Shown one piece after another: positions 28,465 through 38,287 of a stretch of DNA of 64,000 bases; position 1 is the stretch's first letter; each line of letters begins with the position of its first letter. The position numbers and the translations under genes are program-made. Where the stretch lies: NCBI RefSeq assembly GCF_049532905.1, contig NZ_CP064032.1, positions 3,162,001 to 3,226,000 on the forward strand. The letters are read 5' to 3'. The stretch comes from Dyella_B nitratireducens (GTDB lineage Bacteria; Pseudomonadota; Gammaproteobacteria; Xanthomonadales; Rhodanobacteraceae). Below the pieces are notes generated by a model. That model was not told where the DNA came from, made no database searches, and saw only the letters and a list, made by a program, of their open reading frames with translations.

Positions 28465-28967
28465 GGCGCAATCTCCTTGCGAATGCGCACACTCAGGTCC
28501 GGCTGGCGACTTACGCTCTCACTCGCACGTGCCTGCTCCGCCTGCGTTGCACTCGCACTCGTGATTCATCGTTGTTACCCCTAAGCACATGCTTCCCGGC
28601 GCATCGGACTGCGCTCTCTTTTCATGGCGCAAGCAGGCCGTCACGGCTGATATCAGCCATGAAAGGAACGCTTGCACGATGGGTGCTGCAAAAAGGACGG
28701 TCACCGGCACGCAGCCGGCAAACGTCATCCACTTGACCTGCTTACGTGAGACGCGATGGGGACCGACTCGCGTCTTGACTACTCCGCCACACACGCGCGT
28801 ATCCACGTGTGCAACATCACTCCACTTGCGAACATCAACAAACTTATGTTGCGGTGTAGCAATCCATGGATGAAAGATCTGTCAACAGCTCACACACGCG
28901 TGCTTGTTTTGAGAACCAAGGCACAAAGCAAGTGCATTCGTTGCAAACAGATGACTGAGCATGGCGC
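28465..28967. other. 503-bp non-coding region upstream of the NRPS gene
   Basis: No convincing gene is present; short ORFs here lack ribosome binding sites and similarity. GGCTGATATCAGCC at 28645-28658 is a perfect 14-bp palindrome. It is nested inside a wider inverted repeat formed by TTTTCATGGC near 28618 and GCCATGAAA near 28656. Such a nested dyad would suit a regulator site. The stretch is visibly less GC-rich than its neighbours and must hold the NRPS-GT promoter. Confidence 0.6.
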
Positions 28968-29285
28968 TCAACGATCATCGCGCGTCCAAATCAGTCCGCT
29001 CTCTTCCTTGACGGGAAAACGGTGAATGGGCTCATACGCCGGCGGACACGTAGGCGCGCCGGTACGCAGATCGAAACGCGCACCGTGACGTGGGCATTCC
29101 ACTTCGTGGCCATGAATGTCGCCGCCGGCAAGTTCGCCGCCGTCATGCGTGCAGATATCCTCGACCGCATAGAGATCGCCGTCGATGTTGAAGACGGCGA
29201 TGGCGGTGTCGCCGTCCCACACGACTTTGAATTCACCCGGCAGCAGTTCGGAACGCGTACCGACTTCCACCCATGCCTCGCTCAT
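28968..29285 (-). CDS. Rieske [2Fe-2S] ferredoxin-like protein
   Basis: A 105-residue single-domain Rieske protein. Ligands for the 2Fe-2S cluster are C45-x-H47 in ICTHDGG and C64-x2-H67 in ECPRHGA. The fold starts WVEVGTRSELLPGEFKVVWDG, as in non-haem dioxygenase ferredoxins and the small subunit-like NirD group. No oxygenase or reductase partner is encoded nearby, so it is either a stand-alone electron carrier or part of iron-sulfur metabolism. Its start overlaps the stop of the upstream GNAT (ATGA). Confidence 0.92.
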   Translation of the reverse strand: MSEAWVEVGTRSELLPGEFKVVWDGDTAIAVFNIDGDLYAVEDICTHDGGELAGGDIHGHEVECPRHGARFDLRTGAPTCPPAYEPIHRFPVKEESGLIWTRDDR

Positions 29286-29821
29286 GCCGTCAGGTCCTTC
29301 ACCATCAATTCGAACTTGAGATCGTCGCGGCGTGGAAGGCCGAAGCGTTCATCGCCATAAGGGAAAGGCGAGTATTCGCCAGTGCGGCGATAGCCACGGC
29401 GTTCATACCAGGCCATCAGATCGCTGCGCACGTCGATGACCTTCATGTGCATGGCCCTGCACCGCCAGGTTTGCCGCGCGTACCGCTCTGCCTCTTCCAG
29501 CACCAGCCTGCCCAGCCCACCGCCCTGGCGTGGCGGATGCACGGCGAACATGCCGAAATACGCCGACTCGCCATGCCGTTCCACCTGGCAGCAGGCAAGC
29601 AGCTGGCCATCCAAATAGGCCAGCAGCACGGCGCTGTCCGGACCGGCAAGTACCTGTGCCACATCGGCGGGGTCCGTGCGCTGTCCGTCGAGCAGATCGG
29701 CCTCGGTGGTCCAGCCCTGGCGACTGGAATCACCGCGATAGGCGGATTGGACGAGGGCGACGATGGCATCGATGTCGGCCGCGACGGCCTGGCGGAAAAC
29801 AGGAGCGATGACGGTATTCAT
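29282..29821 (-). CDS. GNAT-family N-acetyltransferase
   Basis: A 179-residue acetyltransferase. The fold is clear from FRQAVAADIDAIVALVQSAYRG, the core FGMFAVHPPRQGGGLGRLVLEEAE (acetyl-CoA pyrophosphate loop) and DLMAWYERRGYRRTGEYSPFP. The ATG at 29819-29821 (MNTVIAPVF) begins the conserved domain; the longer frame to 29956 reads through intergenic sequence. Substrate unknown. It is translationally coupled to the Rieske gene, an association that may be only positional. Confidence 0.87.
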   Translation of the reverse strand: MNTVIAPVFRQAVAADIDAIVALVQSAYRGDSSRQGWTTEADLLDGQRTDPADVAQVLAGPDSAVLLAYLDGQLLACCQVERHGESAYFGMFAVHPPRQGGGLGRLVLEEAERYARQTWRCRAMHMKVIDVRSDLMAWYERRGYRRTGEYSPFPYGDERFGLPRRDDLKFELMVKDLTA

Positions 29822-29855
29822 CCATCCATGATAATCCGCGCCGGCTAAAGCCTGA

Positions 29856-29869
29856 TAGGTTGGGTTACG
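29856..29869. repeat. Remnant of a family 1 REP
   Basis: TAGGTTGGGTTACG at 29856-29869 matches the foot and left stem of family 1 with the rest missing. It overlaps the 3' end of the next gene, whose TAA stop (complement of 29865-29867) comes from this remnant. Confidence 0.6.
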
Positions 29870-30233
29870 GCATGATCCGCGAACCAGGATGACCGTTGCG
29901 AAAGCGTATGCCAGGCCGATAGCTATCGTATTGGCAGATATTGAAGTTGCGGGCAAAAATTCGGCGCCCGTCCGACAACATGGTGCGCAGATCGCGAAAA
30001 CAGCCCTCGTCGTCGTGGAATTGCACCGTTACGGCAAGTTCGTAGTCGAACCAGGACTCTTGCATCGGTGACTTGAAGCGCACCTCGGTCCAGCGCCCGC
30101 TTCCGGCCGGAGCCACCGCAAACGAGTCGATACTGCTGCGGGTGTCGTTGATCACTTCGAGGGTATGCAACGAATCGGCCAGCACCGTGAGGGGAAGACT
30201 GGCAAGGCACAACGCAGCTAAGCAAGAACGCAT
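29865..30233 (-). CDS. Small exported protein of unknown function
   Basis: A 122-residue protein with an N-terminal signal peptide (CLAALCLASLPLTVLADS, cleavage near residue 20) and a mature domain of about 100 residues. The mature part reads HTLEVINDTRSSIDSFAVAPAG and resembles small periplasmic beta-sandwich proteins. No family was recognised with certainty. One cysteine pair (CFRDL and ICQYD) could form a disulphide. The start at 30233 is well supported by AAGGAG seven bases upstream. The longer frame to 30407 lacks such a site. Confidence 0.75.
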   Translation of the reverse strand: MRSCLAALCLASLPLTVLADSLHTLEVINDTRSSIDSFAVAPAGSGRWTEVRFKSPMQESWFDYELAVTVQFHDDEGCFRDLRTMLSDGRRIFARNFNICQYDSYRPGIRFRNGHPGSRIMP

Positions 30234-30444
30234 GACGATCTCCTTATGAAAGGCGCAGCAAACCCTTGGCCGGCATGCATGGCATGCGGCGGGATGGATG
30301 GCTGCTAGGGGTTGCGGGCTACAGGAAGGTAGATGCGCCTGGCGGGAAAACGGTTGCGGGGCATTCGCCTGCAACCGATCGGCTGCCGGCCGTATCTCTA
30401 TACTCACTGGCGTCGTGTTCGACGCGCTTTATCGGGAGTAGATG

Positions 30445-30783
30445 ATGGACAAAGGCGAGATCATTCCGATCGTGCTGTTCCTGTGTATCACCTTTGGTAT
30501 TACGTACGCCGTGAGACTGCTGGTGACTGCACGCTTGCGTGTCAAGATGCTGCAGGTCTGCAGTTCGAAGGAACTGGTGGAATCCGTGGTGCACGGCGAT
30601 GCGCATCGCGACCAGATGTCGGCATTGCGCTGGGGCATTCTCACCCTCATGGAAGCCGTCGGCTTTGGCATCATCCAGGCCATGGGCTGGAACGAGATCA
30701 ATCCAGGCGTGGTGGCGATGCTGCTGGGCGCCTTCGGCCTTGGTTCTCTCCTGTTCTTCATGCTCGCACGACGTTTCAGCTGA
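30445..30783 (+). CDS. Small membrane protein next to an ECF sigma factor
   Basis: A 112-residue protein with three hydrophobic helices: IIPIVLFLCITFGITYAVRLL, then ILTLMEAVGFGIIQAMG and VVAMLLGAFGLGSLLFFML. The cytoplasmic or periplasmic loop between helices 1 and 2 carries the charged VHGDAHRDQM. Proteins of this shape are often encoded beside ECF sigma factors in Xanthomonadales (DUF6249-like, from memory). The function is unknown. ATG at 30445 has GGGAG six bases upstream; ATG at 30442 is too close. The sigma factor gene starts 15 bp downstream. Confidence 0.8.
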   Translation: MDKGEIIPIVLFLCITFGITYAVRLLVTARLRVKMLQVCSSKELVESVVHGDAHRDQMSALRWGILTLMEAVGFGIIQAMGWNEINPGVVAMLLGAFGLGSLLFFMLARRFS

Positions 30784-30798
30784 TTGGCATCACAGCGG

Positions 30799-31368
30799 AT
30801 GAGCCATCAGGATCGACAGCTTGTCGAAGCTGTGTTGGCGAACGCACCCAGTGCGTTCGAACGGCTGGTGCGCGAGTATCAGGGGTTGTGCTGGCACATC
30901 ATCTATCGCATGGTGCGTCATCCGGAGGACGCACGCGAGTTATGCCAGGAGACGTTTCTGCGCGTGCATCAGCATCTCAGGCAATATCGCTACGAAAGCG
31001 GCTTGAAGTCCTGGATTGGACGTATCGCTTATACCGTGGCGCTGCGTTATCTGGAACGAAAGCGCATTACGGTGCTCGATCCCGGCCGGGGCGAAGACTC
31101 ACTCGATCCGGTCGAGAACCTGAGCGATGGTTTCGACCTGGAAACCGCCTATAGCGACAGTGAAGTTGCGGCGTGCCTGCACAGGGCCATTGAAGCCCTG
31201 CCCCCGCTGCAACGCACCGTGCTTACGCTTTATCATCTGGACGAGCTGTCCATCGACGAGATTGCCAATATCACCGGGCTTGCGACCGGCACGATCAAGA
31301 GCCATCTGTTCCGCACGCGGCTTCGCTTGCGCGAGCAGTTGGAGACTGTATATGGGGTGTCGCCATGA
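30799..31368 (+). CDS. ECF-subfamily RNA polymerase sigma factor
   Basis: A 189-residue sigma-70 family factor with only regions 2 and 4. Region 2 is AFERLVREYQGLCWHIIYRMV followed by DARELCQETFLRVHQHL, which binds core polymerase and melts the -10. Region 4 is LPPLQRTVLTLYHLDELSIDEIA plus GLATGTIKSHLFRTRLRLRE, a helix-turn-helix for the -35. The ATG at 30799 gives the usual N-terminus; a TTG at 30784 in frame is less likely. The next gene overlaps by ATGA and encodes a membrane protein, the typical place for an anti-sigma factor. Confidence 0.93.
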   Translation: MSHQDRQLVEAVLANAPSAFERLVREYQGLCWHIIYRMVRHPEDARELCQETFLRVHQHLRQYRYESGLKSWIGRIAYTVALRYLERKRITVLDPGRGEDSLDPVENLSDGFDLETAYSDSEVAACLHRAIEALPPLQRTVLTLYHLDELSIDEIANITGLATGTIKSHLFRTRLRLREQLETVYGVSP

Positions 31369-31778
31369 ATCACGAAACACCACGCGATGACGCCATGGAA
31401 CGCGAATGGGCGTTGCAGGAACAAGCCGCTCGAGCCGAACGTCTCGGGCTGGACGCCCGCGATGATGCAACACTGCAACGTTATCGAGCTGTCGTACGTG
31501 CGTTGCGGCAACCGCTGGACGAAGACTTGCCGCCCGATTTCGCCAGCCAGGTCGCCAAGGAAATTCGTCGTCGCCCAGCCGACACTATGCGGCTGGAGCT
31601 TTACCTGAGCTGGGCGTTGCTCGGCACGTTGGCCGTTGTGTTGCTTGGACTGATCGTGCGCTACAGCAGCCTGTTGCAGGCCTGGCTGTCCAACCCGTGG
31701 CTGGTGGCGCTGGCGATCTGTTTCACGTTGCCTGCGCTGCTTGGCAAGCTGCCAGCTGTGACTCGTAGGTTGGGTTAG
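31365..31778 (+). CDS. Membrane protein, probable anti-sigma partner
   Basis: A 137-residue protein with a soluble N-terminal half (about 1-75, charged, helical) and two transmembrane helices (LSWALLGTLAVVLLGLIVRY and WLVALAICFTLPALLG). A cytoplasmic domain in front of membrane helices, coupled by ATGA to an ECF sigma gene, is the usual anti-sigma layout. However, no zinc-binding HxxxCxxC motif is present, so the role is inferred from context. The C-terminus is unusual: the last residues and the TAG stop (31776-31778) are encoded by a family 1 REP, which probably replaced the original tail. Confidence 0.75.
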   Translation: MNHETPRDDAMEREWALQEQAARAERLGLDARDDATLQRYRAVVRALRQPLDEDLPPDFASQVAKEIRRRPADTMRLELYLSWALLGTLAVVLLGLIVRYSSLLQAWLSNPWLVALAICFTLPALLGKLPAVTRRLG

Positions 31779-31840
31779 CGCAGCGTAACCCAACGAATCG
31801 CTCCGAAAATGTTGGGTTACGCTGCGCTAACCCAACCTAC
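31765..31840. repeat. REP family 1 inverted pair
   Basis: Copies at 31765-31794 and 31811-31840 with intact GTAG feet. The left copy lies inside the 3' end of the preceding gene. A single family 2 copy follows 9 bp later. Confidence 0.93.
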
Positions 31841-31849
31841 ACGACCTTC

Positions 31850-31873
31850 GTAGGTTGGGGTGCAAACCCCAAC
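31850..31873. repeat. Single REP of family 2
   Basis: One copy with GTAG foot, stem GTTGGGGT/ACCCCAAC and loop GCAA. It abuts a family 1 pair and has no inverted partner, unlike the other family 2 copies in the window. It lies 13 bp from the end of sufS. Confidence 0.9.
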
Positions 31874-31886
31874 ATCGCCTTCTTCA

Positions 31887-33134
31887 TTACATCAGCAATT
31901 TGCGCACCTTCAGCAGCGCGGCAATAAACGCATCCACTTCCTCGCGCGTGTTGTAGAACGCGAGCGATGCCCGCAGCGTTGCCGGCACACCGTAGAACTG
32001 CATCAGCGGATGCGCGCAATGGTGGCCTGAACGTACCGCCACGCCTTCCAGGTCGAGCAGCGTTGCCATATCGGTGGCTTGTGCGCCCTCGATCAGGAAG
32101 GAAATCACCGGTTCTTTTTCTTTGGCTTCGCCGAAGATACGCACGCCGGGGATATCACGCAGGCGCTCAGTGGCGTAGGCAAGCAACTCGGACTCCCACG
32201 CGCAGATCGCATCGAAGCCGAGGCCCTGGTAATAATCGATCGCTGCGCCCACGCCGGCGAAGCCGGCAATGTTCGGCGTGCCGGCTTCGAACTTGTGCGG
32301 CGGATCGGCGAACGTGGTGCCATTGAAGCGCACTTCACGGATCATCTCGCCACCGCCGAAGAACGGCGGCATGGCTTGCAGATGTTCTCGCTTCGCCCAC
32401 AACGCACCGGTGCCGGTGGGGGCCAGCATCTTGTGGCCGGTAATCGCATAGAAATCGCAGCCCAGCGCCTGCACGTCCACCGGACGATGCGGCAGCGCCT
32501 GGGAGCCATCCACGACCAGCGGAATGCCGCGTTTGCGGCATTCGCGTGCGATCTCGCGCACCGGGTTCACCGTGCCCAGCACATTGGACACATGGGCGAC
32601 ACAGGCCAGCTTCACATCCGAGGTGAGCAGCTCGAAGAATTTCTCGAGGATCAGCTCGCCATTCTGATCGATCGGCGCCGCTTTCACCGTCGCGCCTGCA
32701 CGCGCGGCAACGAGCTGCCACGGCACGATATTGGCGTGATGTTCCATCACGGTGGTGACGATGGCATCACCCGGCTGCAACCGTGGCAGCGCATAGCTGT
32801 ACGCCACCAGATTCATCGATTGCGTGGTGCCGGAGGTGAGCACCAATTCGTTGCGCGAGGTGGCGTTGATGAACCCGGCCAGCCTGTCGCGCGCGTCCTC
32901 GTACGCAGCCGTGGCTTCCTCGCCCAGCTGATGTACTGCGCGCGCCACGTTCGCGTTGTGTTCGCGATAGTGCCTGTCGACCGCTTCGATCACCTGCCGC
33001 GGCTTCTGGCTGGTGTTGGCGTTGTCGAAATACACCAGCGGCTTGCCATGCACGGTACGCGACAGCAGCGGGAAATCCGCGCGCACGCGCTGTACATCGA
33101 AGTGGGTGGAGGGATGGCTGGGCTTGAGGTTCAT
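31887..33134 (-). CDS. sufS: Cysteine desulfurase SufS
   Basis: A 415-residue class V PLP enzyme that takes sulfur from L-cysteine as an enzyme-bound persulfide for Fe-S cluster assembly. K235 in ITGHKMLAP binds PLP. C373 in VRSGHHCAHP accepts the sulfur, with the group II context RSGHHC that defines SufS rather than IscS. EHHANIVPWQ and DGSQALPHRPVD are further PLP contacts. It is the last gene of the suf operon; no sufE or sufU partner is visible, so the sulfur shuttle must lie elsewhere. sufD ends 9 bp upstream. Confidence 0.96.
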   Translation of the reverse strand: MNLKPSHPSTHFDVQRVRADFPLLSRTVHGKPLVYFDNANTSQKPRQVIEAVDRHYREHNANVARAVHQLGEEATAAYEDARDRLAGFINATSRNELVLTSGTTQSMNLVAYSYALPRLQPGDAIVTTVMEHHANIVPWQLVAARAGATVKAAPIDQNGELILEKFFELLTSDVKLACVAHVSNVLGTVNPVREIARECRKRGIPLVVDGSQALPHRPVDVQALGCDFYAITGHKMLAPTGTGALWAKREHLQAMPPFFGGGEMIREVRFNGTTFADPPHKFEAGTPNIAGFAGVGAAIDYYQGLGFDAICAWESELLAYATERLRDIPGVRIFGEAKEKEPVISFLIEGAQATDMATLLDLEGVAVRSGHHCAHPLMQFYGVPATLRASLAFYNTREEVDAFIAALLKVRKLLM

Positions 33135-33143
33135 ATCGGCAAA

Positions 33144-34453
33144 TCAGGGCAGATGCGCGAGCAAGGCGTTGGAGAAGTGATCGCGCAGCGTTTCGTTCGG
33201 TAGCGCCGTAAACACGGCGCGGCAGAATGCGGCCGTGAGCAGCGCGCGAGCTTCGGCTTGCGGCAGGCCACGCGAACGCAGATAGAACAGCGCGCGCTCG
33301 TCGAGCTGGCCGACGGTGGCGCCGTGCGCGGCTTTCACTTCGTCAGCGTAGATTTCCAGTTCCGGCTTGGTGTCGATCTCGGCCAGCGGCGACAGCAACA
33401 GGTTCTTGTTGTTGAGGCTGGCATCGCTGCCGTCGGCACCTTGCGCCACGACGATCGCGCCACGGAATACGCCGCGTGCACGCTCGTCCGCAACGCCACG
33501 CCAGATGGATTCGGAAGCGGTGTTGAGCGCCTGATGGTTGATCGAGAGCTGCGTATCGATATGCTGGCGACCGCGCAGAACGAATACGCCGCGCGTATCG
33601 AAACGCGCTTCGTCGCCACGTAGTTCGGCGTGCAGGTCATGGCGCACCAATGCACCGCCCAGTTCCAGCACGTGCAGCATGGCTTGCGATTTGGCACCGA
33701 GATGCACGCTGCCGCGGCGGATCAAGGTGCTTTCATCGCCGCTGTTCTGCAACAGCGTGTGCTGCAGCTTGGCGCCGTCGCGCACCATGATCTCGCTCAC
33801 CAGCGTACCAAGGTGCTTGTGTTGTGCGGTGGCCAGATGATGCTCGACCAGGTCGAGTTCGGCGCCCTCGCCAAGTTCGATCACGTTGCGCACATGCCAG
33901 GCGACATCGGTCTGCGCAGGCGTACCCACAAAACACAGATGAATCGGCTTGCCGATACGCGCGCCCGCCGCCACGCGCAACACCACGCCATCACCCGCCA
34001 GCGCTGCGTTGAGCCGCGCGAACGCGTCGCCGGCTTCTCGGTAATGGCGGCTGAGTGCGAAGCGCAGCGGCTCAGGATCGTTCTGCAGCACCTTGGAAAG
34101 CGGCTGCAGCGACAGCCCAGGCGGCAGTGCTTCAAGCTTCGACAGATCGGCGCGGAACACGCCGTTGACGAACACCAGGCGCGGACCGTCCATGCCCGGC
34201 AACGCCAGCGCATAGGAGTCGACCGGATGCGTAGCCGCCGCCGAATCGCCCAGCGCGAAACGCCGCTGCGCCAGCGCGCGCAACGCGGTGTACTTCCACG
34301 CTTCCGCGCGCGTATCCGGCAAGCCTGCCGCGATGAACGCCTCCAGGTTTTCGCGCCGCGCCGTATCCAGCCAGGCCAGCCCGCTGCCGGGCAAACGCAG
34401 GCTGGATGCCTCGCGCAACGCGTCGATAAAAGGCACGGATGCCGGCGACTGGC

Positions 34454-34457
<4 letters not shown>
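33144..34457 (-). CDS. sufD: SufD, Fe-S cluster scaffold subunit
   Basis: A 437-residue partner of SufB and SufC in the SufBC2D scaffold, where Fe-S clusters are built in the cytosol. The N-terminal helical part (GLPDTRAEAWKYTALRAL) is followed by a right-handed beta-helix and the C-terminal SufBD core with HGATVGQLDERALFYLRSRG, the block that forms the SufC interface. Its start overlaps the sufC stop by ATGA. Length and motifs are normal for the family. Confidence 0.95.
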
Positions 34458-35227
<770 letters not shown>

Positions 35228-35228
35228 G

Positions 35229-35678
35229 TCACTTCAAATCCGCAGAATTTTTGATGGAACCCGCGCACACGTCACCTTCCTGTGCGCCATTTAGCCAAGC
35301 TTGCAGTTGCTGGGTGCGCTGCTGCGTGAGGTCCGTTTGCAACTGGCTCACGCACATGGGGTAAACCGAACCGAATTGAGCGGAGGGATCTTCACCCTTG
35401 CCCACCGGAAAATGCGCGGCGACTTCCGCATCCCGGAATTGCAGCCACAGCTTTTGCGACGCCTTGAGTTTTTCCAGGAACACCGGCTGGTCTTTGTATT
35501 TGACCAGGATGGCCTTCCACACCTTGTTGAGCTGCTGGTTTGCCTTGGTCAATTCGGAAGCAGCACAGGCATTGAGGCCGGCTTGCGAAGGTGTTGCGTA
35601 GCAAGCAACGTCCGCACCTGCCGCAAGCGCACTGACGGGAAGTGCGAGGATCAGCAAGAACATCGATACGGCTTTCAT
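35229..35678 (-). CDS. LprI-like (DUF1311) exported protein
   Basis: A 149-residue secreted protein: signal peptide 1-19 (FLLILALPVSALA), then a DUF1311/LprI-type domain of about 100 residues with paired cysteines (ACYATPSQAGLNACAAS ... YPMCVSQL ... DVCAG) expected to form disulphides. LprI-like proteins inhibit lysozyme; other DUF1311 proteins have no known role. The hallmark LKASQKLWLQFRDAEV is present. Its place inside the suf operon, between sufB and sufC, is odd because it is periplasmic. It overlaps the DUF2442 gene upstream by ATGA. Confidence 0.85.
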   Translation of the reverse strand: MKAVSMFLLILALPVSALAAGADVACYATPSQAGLNACAASELTKANQQLNKVWKAILVKYKDQPVFLEKLKASQKLWLQFRDAEVAAHFPVGKGEDPSAQFGSVYPMCVSQLQTDLTQQRTQQLQAWLNGAQEGDVCAGSIKNSADLK

Positions 35679-36025
35679 TGCACGACTCCTTCCGCAGAAA
35701 GAACACAGTCACCCTTCGCTTTGATCGACGCATAGAGCGCATCGGGTGCAAGGTCAATCTCGCCAGGCCATGCCAAGGCGCCCAACTCGATTCGAACCGC
35801 CGAGAACACGGCCGGCTCACGAAGCGACAGAAACACACCCGCTGAATCGCTGTTCACCAGGGCCGACATATCGACAATACCGGACGTCCCATCGCGAAAA
35901 CGCACATCCAGGCGATAAGCAGGCATGGCTGTAACAGCCACCACGCGCCACGATGCAGCCCCCCTCTCCCCGCCGGGGAGAGGGTTGGGGTGAGGGGCTG
36001 CGCTTGCTGTAACGCATGTAGTCAT
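35675..36025 (-). CDS. DUF2442-domain protein with repeat-derived N-terminus
   Basis: The conserved DUF2442 part is WRVVAVTAMPAYRLDVRFRD and onward, about 90 residues: a small beta-rich domain of unknown function. Similarity seems to begin at WRVV (about 35947), yet no start codon with a ribosome binding site lies there. ATG at 36025 adds residues (PHPNPLPGGERG) that are the translation of a dispersed repeat at 35961-35998. ATG at 35926 or GTG at 35944 would give 83-89 residues but clip the domain. The repeat may have replaced the original start. The gene is coupled to the LprI-like gene. Confidence 0.55.
   Translation of the reverse strand: MTTCVTASAAPHPNPLPGGERGAASWRVVAVTAMPAYRLDVRFRDGTSGIVDMSALVNSDSAGVFLSLREPAVFSAVRIELGALAWPGEIDLAPDALYASIKAKGDCVLSAEGVVQ
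35961..35998. repeat. Dispersed palindromic repeat (CCCTCTCCCC type)
   Basis: Stem CCCTCTCCCC (35962-35971) and GGGGAGAGGG (35975-35984) with a 3-base loop, followed by TTGGGGTGAGGGG. This repeat type is dispersed in many proteobacterial genomes and is commonly misread as PHPNPLP-type peptides. Here it lies at the 5' end of the DUF2442 gene. Confidence 0.85.
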
Positions 36026-36112
36026 AACGAATGGTTTGTCTTTTAATTCATTGCCAAGAAGCAGCGTTGTCGCGAGATTCGCCCCCACTCCAGAGGAGAG
36101 GCAGAAGAAGGG

Positions 36113-37575
<1,463 letters not shown>

Positions 37576-37579
<4 letters not shown>

Positions 37580-38034
37580 GATGCTGTCCTGCCTTTCAAT
37601 TCGGTAAGCGCCACGGTGGCAACGGCCGGCGGCGCGGGGTGCAGCATGTCGGCCAGGCTCATCGCGCGCAGGGCGTTGTCGAGTACGTGGTTGATACGTT
37701 GCCAGCTGCCGCGCACGCCGCATTGGGCTTCGCGCTCGCACTGGCCTTCGCTGAGGGTGCATTCGGTCATGCCGAGCGGGCCTTCGATCGCCTCGACGAT
37801 GTCAGCCAGGCTGATCTCCTGCGCCGGCCGCGCCAGGCGGTAGCCGCCGTTGACGCCGCGGAAGGAGTCCACCAGCCCGGCATGCCCCAGCGACTTCAGC
37901 AGTTTGCTGACCGTCGGCAGTTCCAGATGCGCCTCTTCGGCGATCTGGGCCGTGCTGACGACATCGCCCGGGTGCGCGGCGATGCAAGTCATCACCACGG
38001 TGGCGTAGTCCGTCAGTCGGCTGACACGAAACAT
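37576..38034 (-). CDS. Rrf2-family SUF operon regulator (SufR/IscR-like)
   Basis: A 152-residue winged-helix regulator of the Rrf2 family, of the type called SUF system regulator in Xanthomonads. The DNA-binding half has RLTDYATVVMTCIAAHPG and ELPTVSKLLKSLGHAGLV. Three cysteines, C92, C99 and C105 in TECTLSEGQCEREAQCG, can ligate an Fe-S cluster, allowing it to sense cluster supply. It is the first gene of the suf operon and most likely regulates its own promoter at 38069-38097. The start is the ATG of MFRVSRLTDY; the open frame upstream lacks a start with similarity. Confidence 0.92.
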
Positions 38035-38068
38035 AGGGAAAGGAGGACACCGCTTAATTCGGACTGAA

Positions 38069-38097
38069 ATGGTACTGATTCGACACGAAACGGTCAA
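38069..38097 (-). promoter_or_regulatory. Sigma70-like promoter of the suf operon
   Basis: On the minus strand, TTGACC (38092-38097), a 17-base spacer and TACCAT (38069-38074). It lies 35 bp before the regulator start codon. Repeated CAGT half-sites around the -10 (TCAGT-N6-TTCAGT) could be contacts for the Rrf2 regulator, which is inference only. Confidence 0.6.
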
Positions 38098-38123
38098 ATA
38101 GCCGGCAAGCGGCCGTATACGGC

Positions 38124-38142
38124 TTGCACCATGATGGAGCAA
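38124..38142 (+). promoter_or_regulatory. Putative NtrC enhancer site upstream of glnK
   Basis: A 19-bp near-perfect palindrome, TTGCACCAT-G-ATGGAGCAA, close to the NtrC consensus (TGCACC...GGTGCA). It is centred about 107 bp upstream of the sigma54 -24 element, a normal enhancer distance. A weaker half-match (TGCACCA) follows at 38147. Confidence 0.65.
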
Positions 38143-38237
38143 TGAATGCACCAGATTGTTCGCATATGGCTCGCCCGCGCTCCATCAACATGCCAGGAAC
38201 TGGCGCCACTAAGCGATCCGCTGAGCCCATGCTGCGC

Positions 38238-38254
38238 TTGGCACGCAATCTGCT
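38238..38254 (+). promoter_or_regulatory. Sigma54 (RpoN) promoter of glnK-amtB
   Basis: TTGGCACG-N4-CTGCT with invariant GG at 38240-38241 and GC at 38252-38253 exactly ten bases apart. It sits 34 bp before the glnK start codon. Together with the upstream NtrC-like palindrome it indicates induction under nitrogen limitation. Confidence 0.75.
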
Positions 38255-38287
38255 GTGTTGCAACAAAACCATCTGGAGCCGCCGCGC

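Noticed and set aside
28519..28806. 95-codon minus-strand ORF upstream of the NRPS gene
   Set aside because: No ribosome binding site, no domain, and it covers the palindromic promoter-like region.
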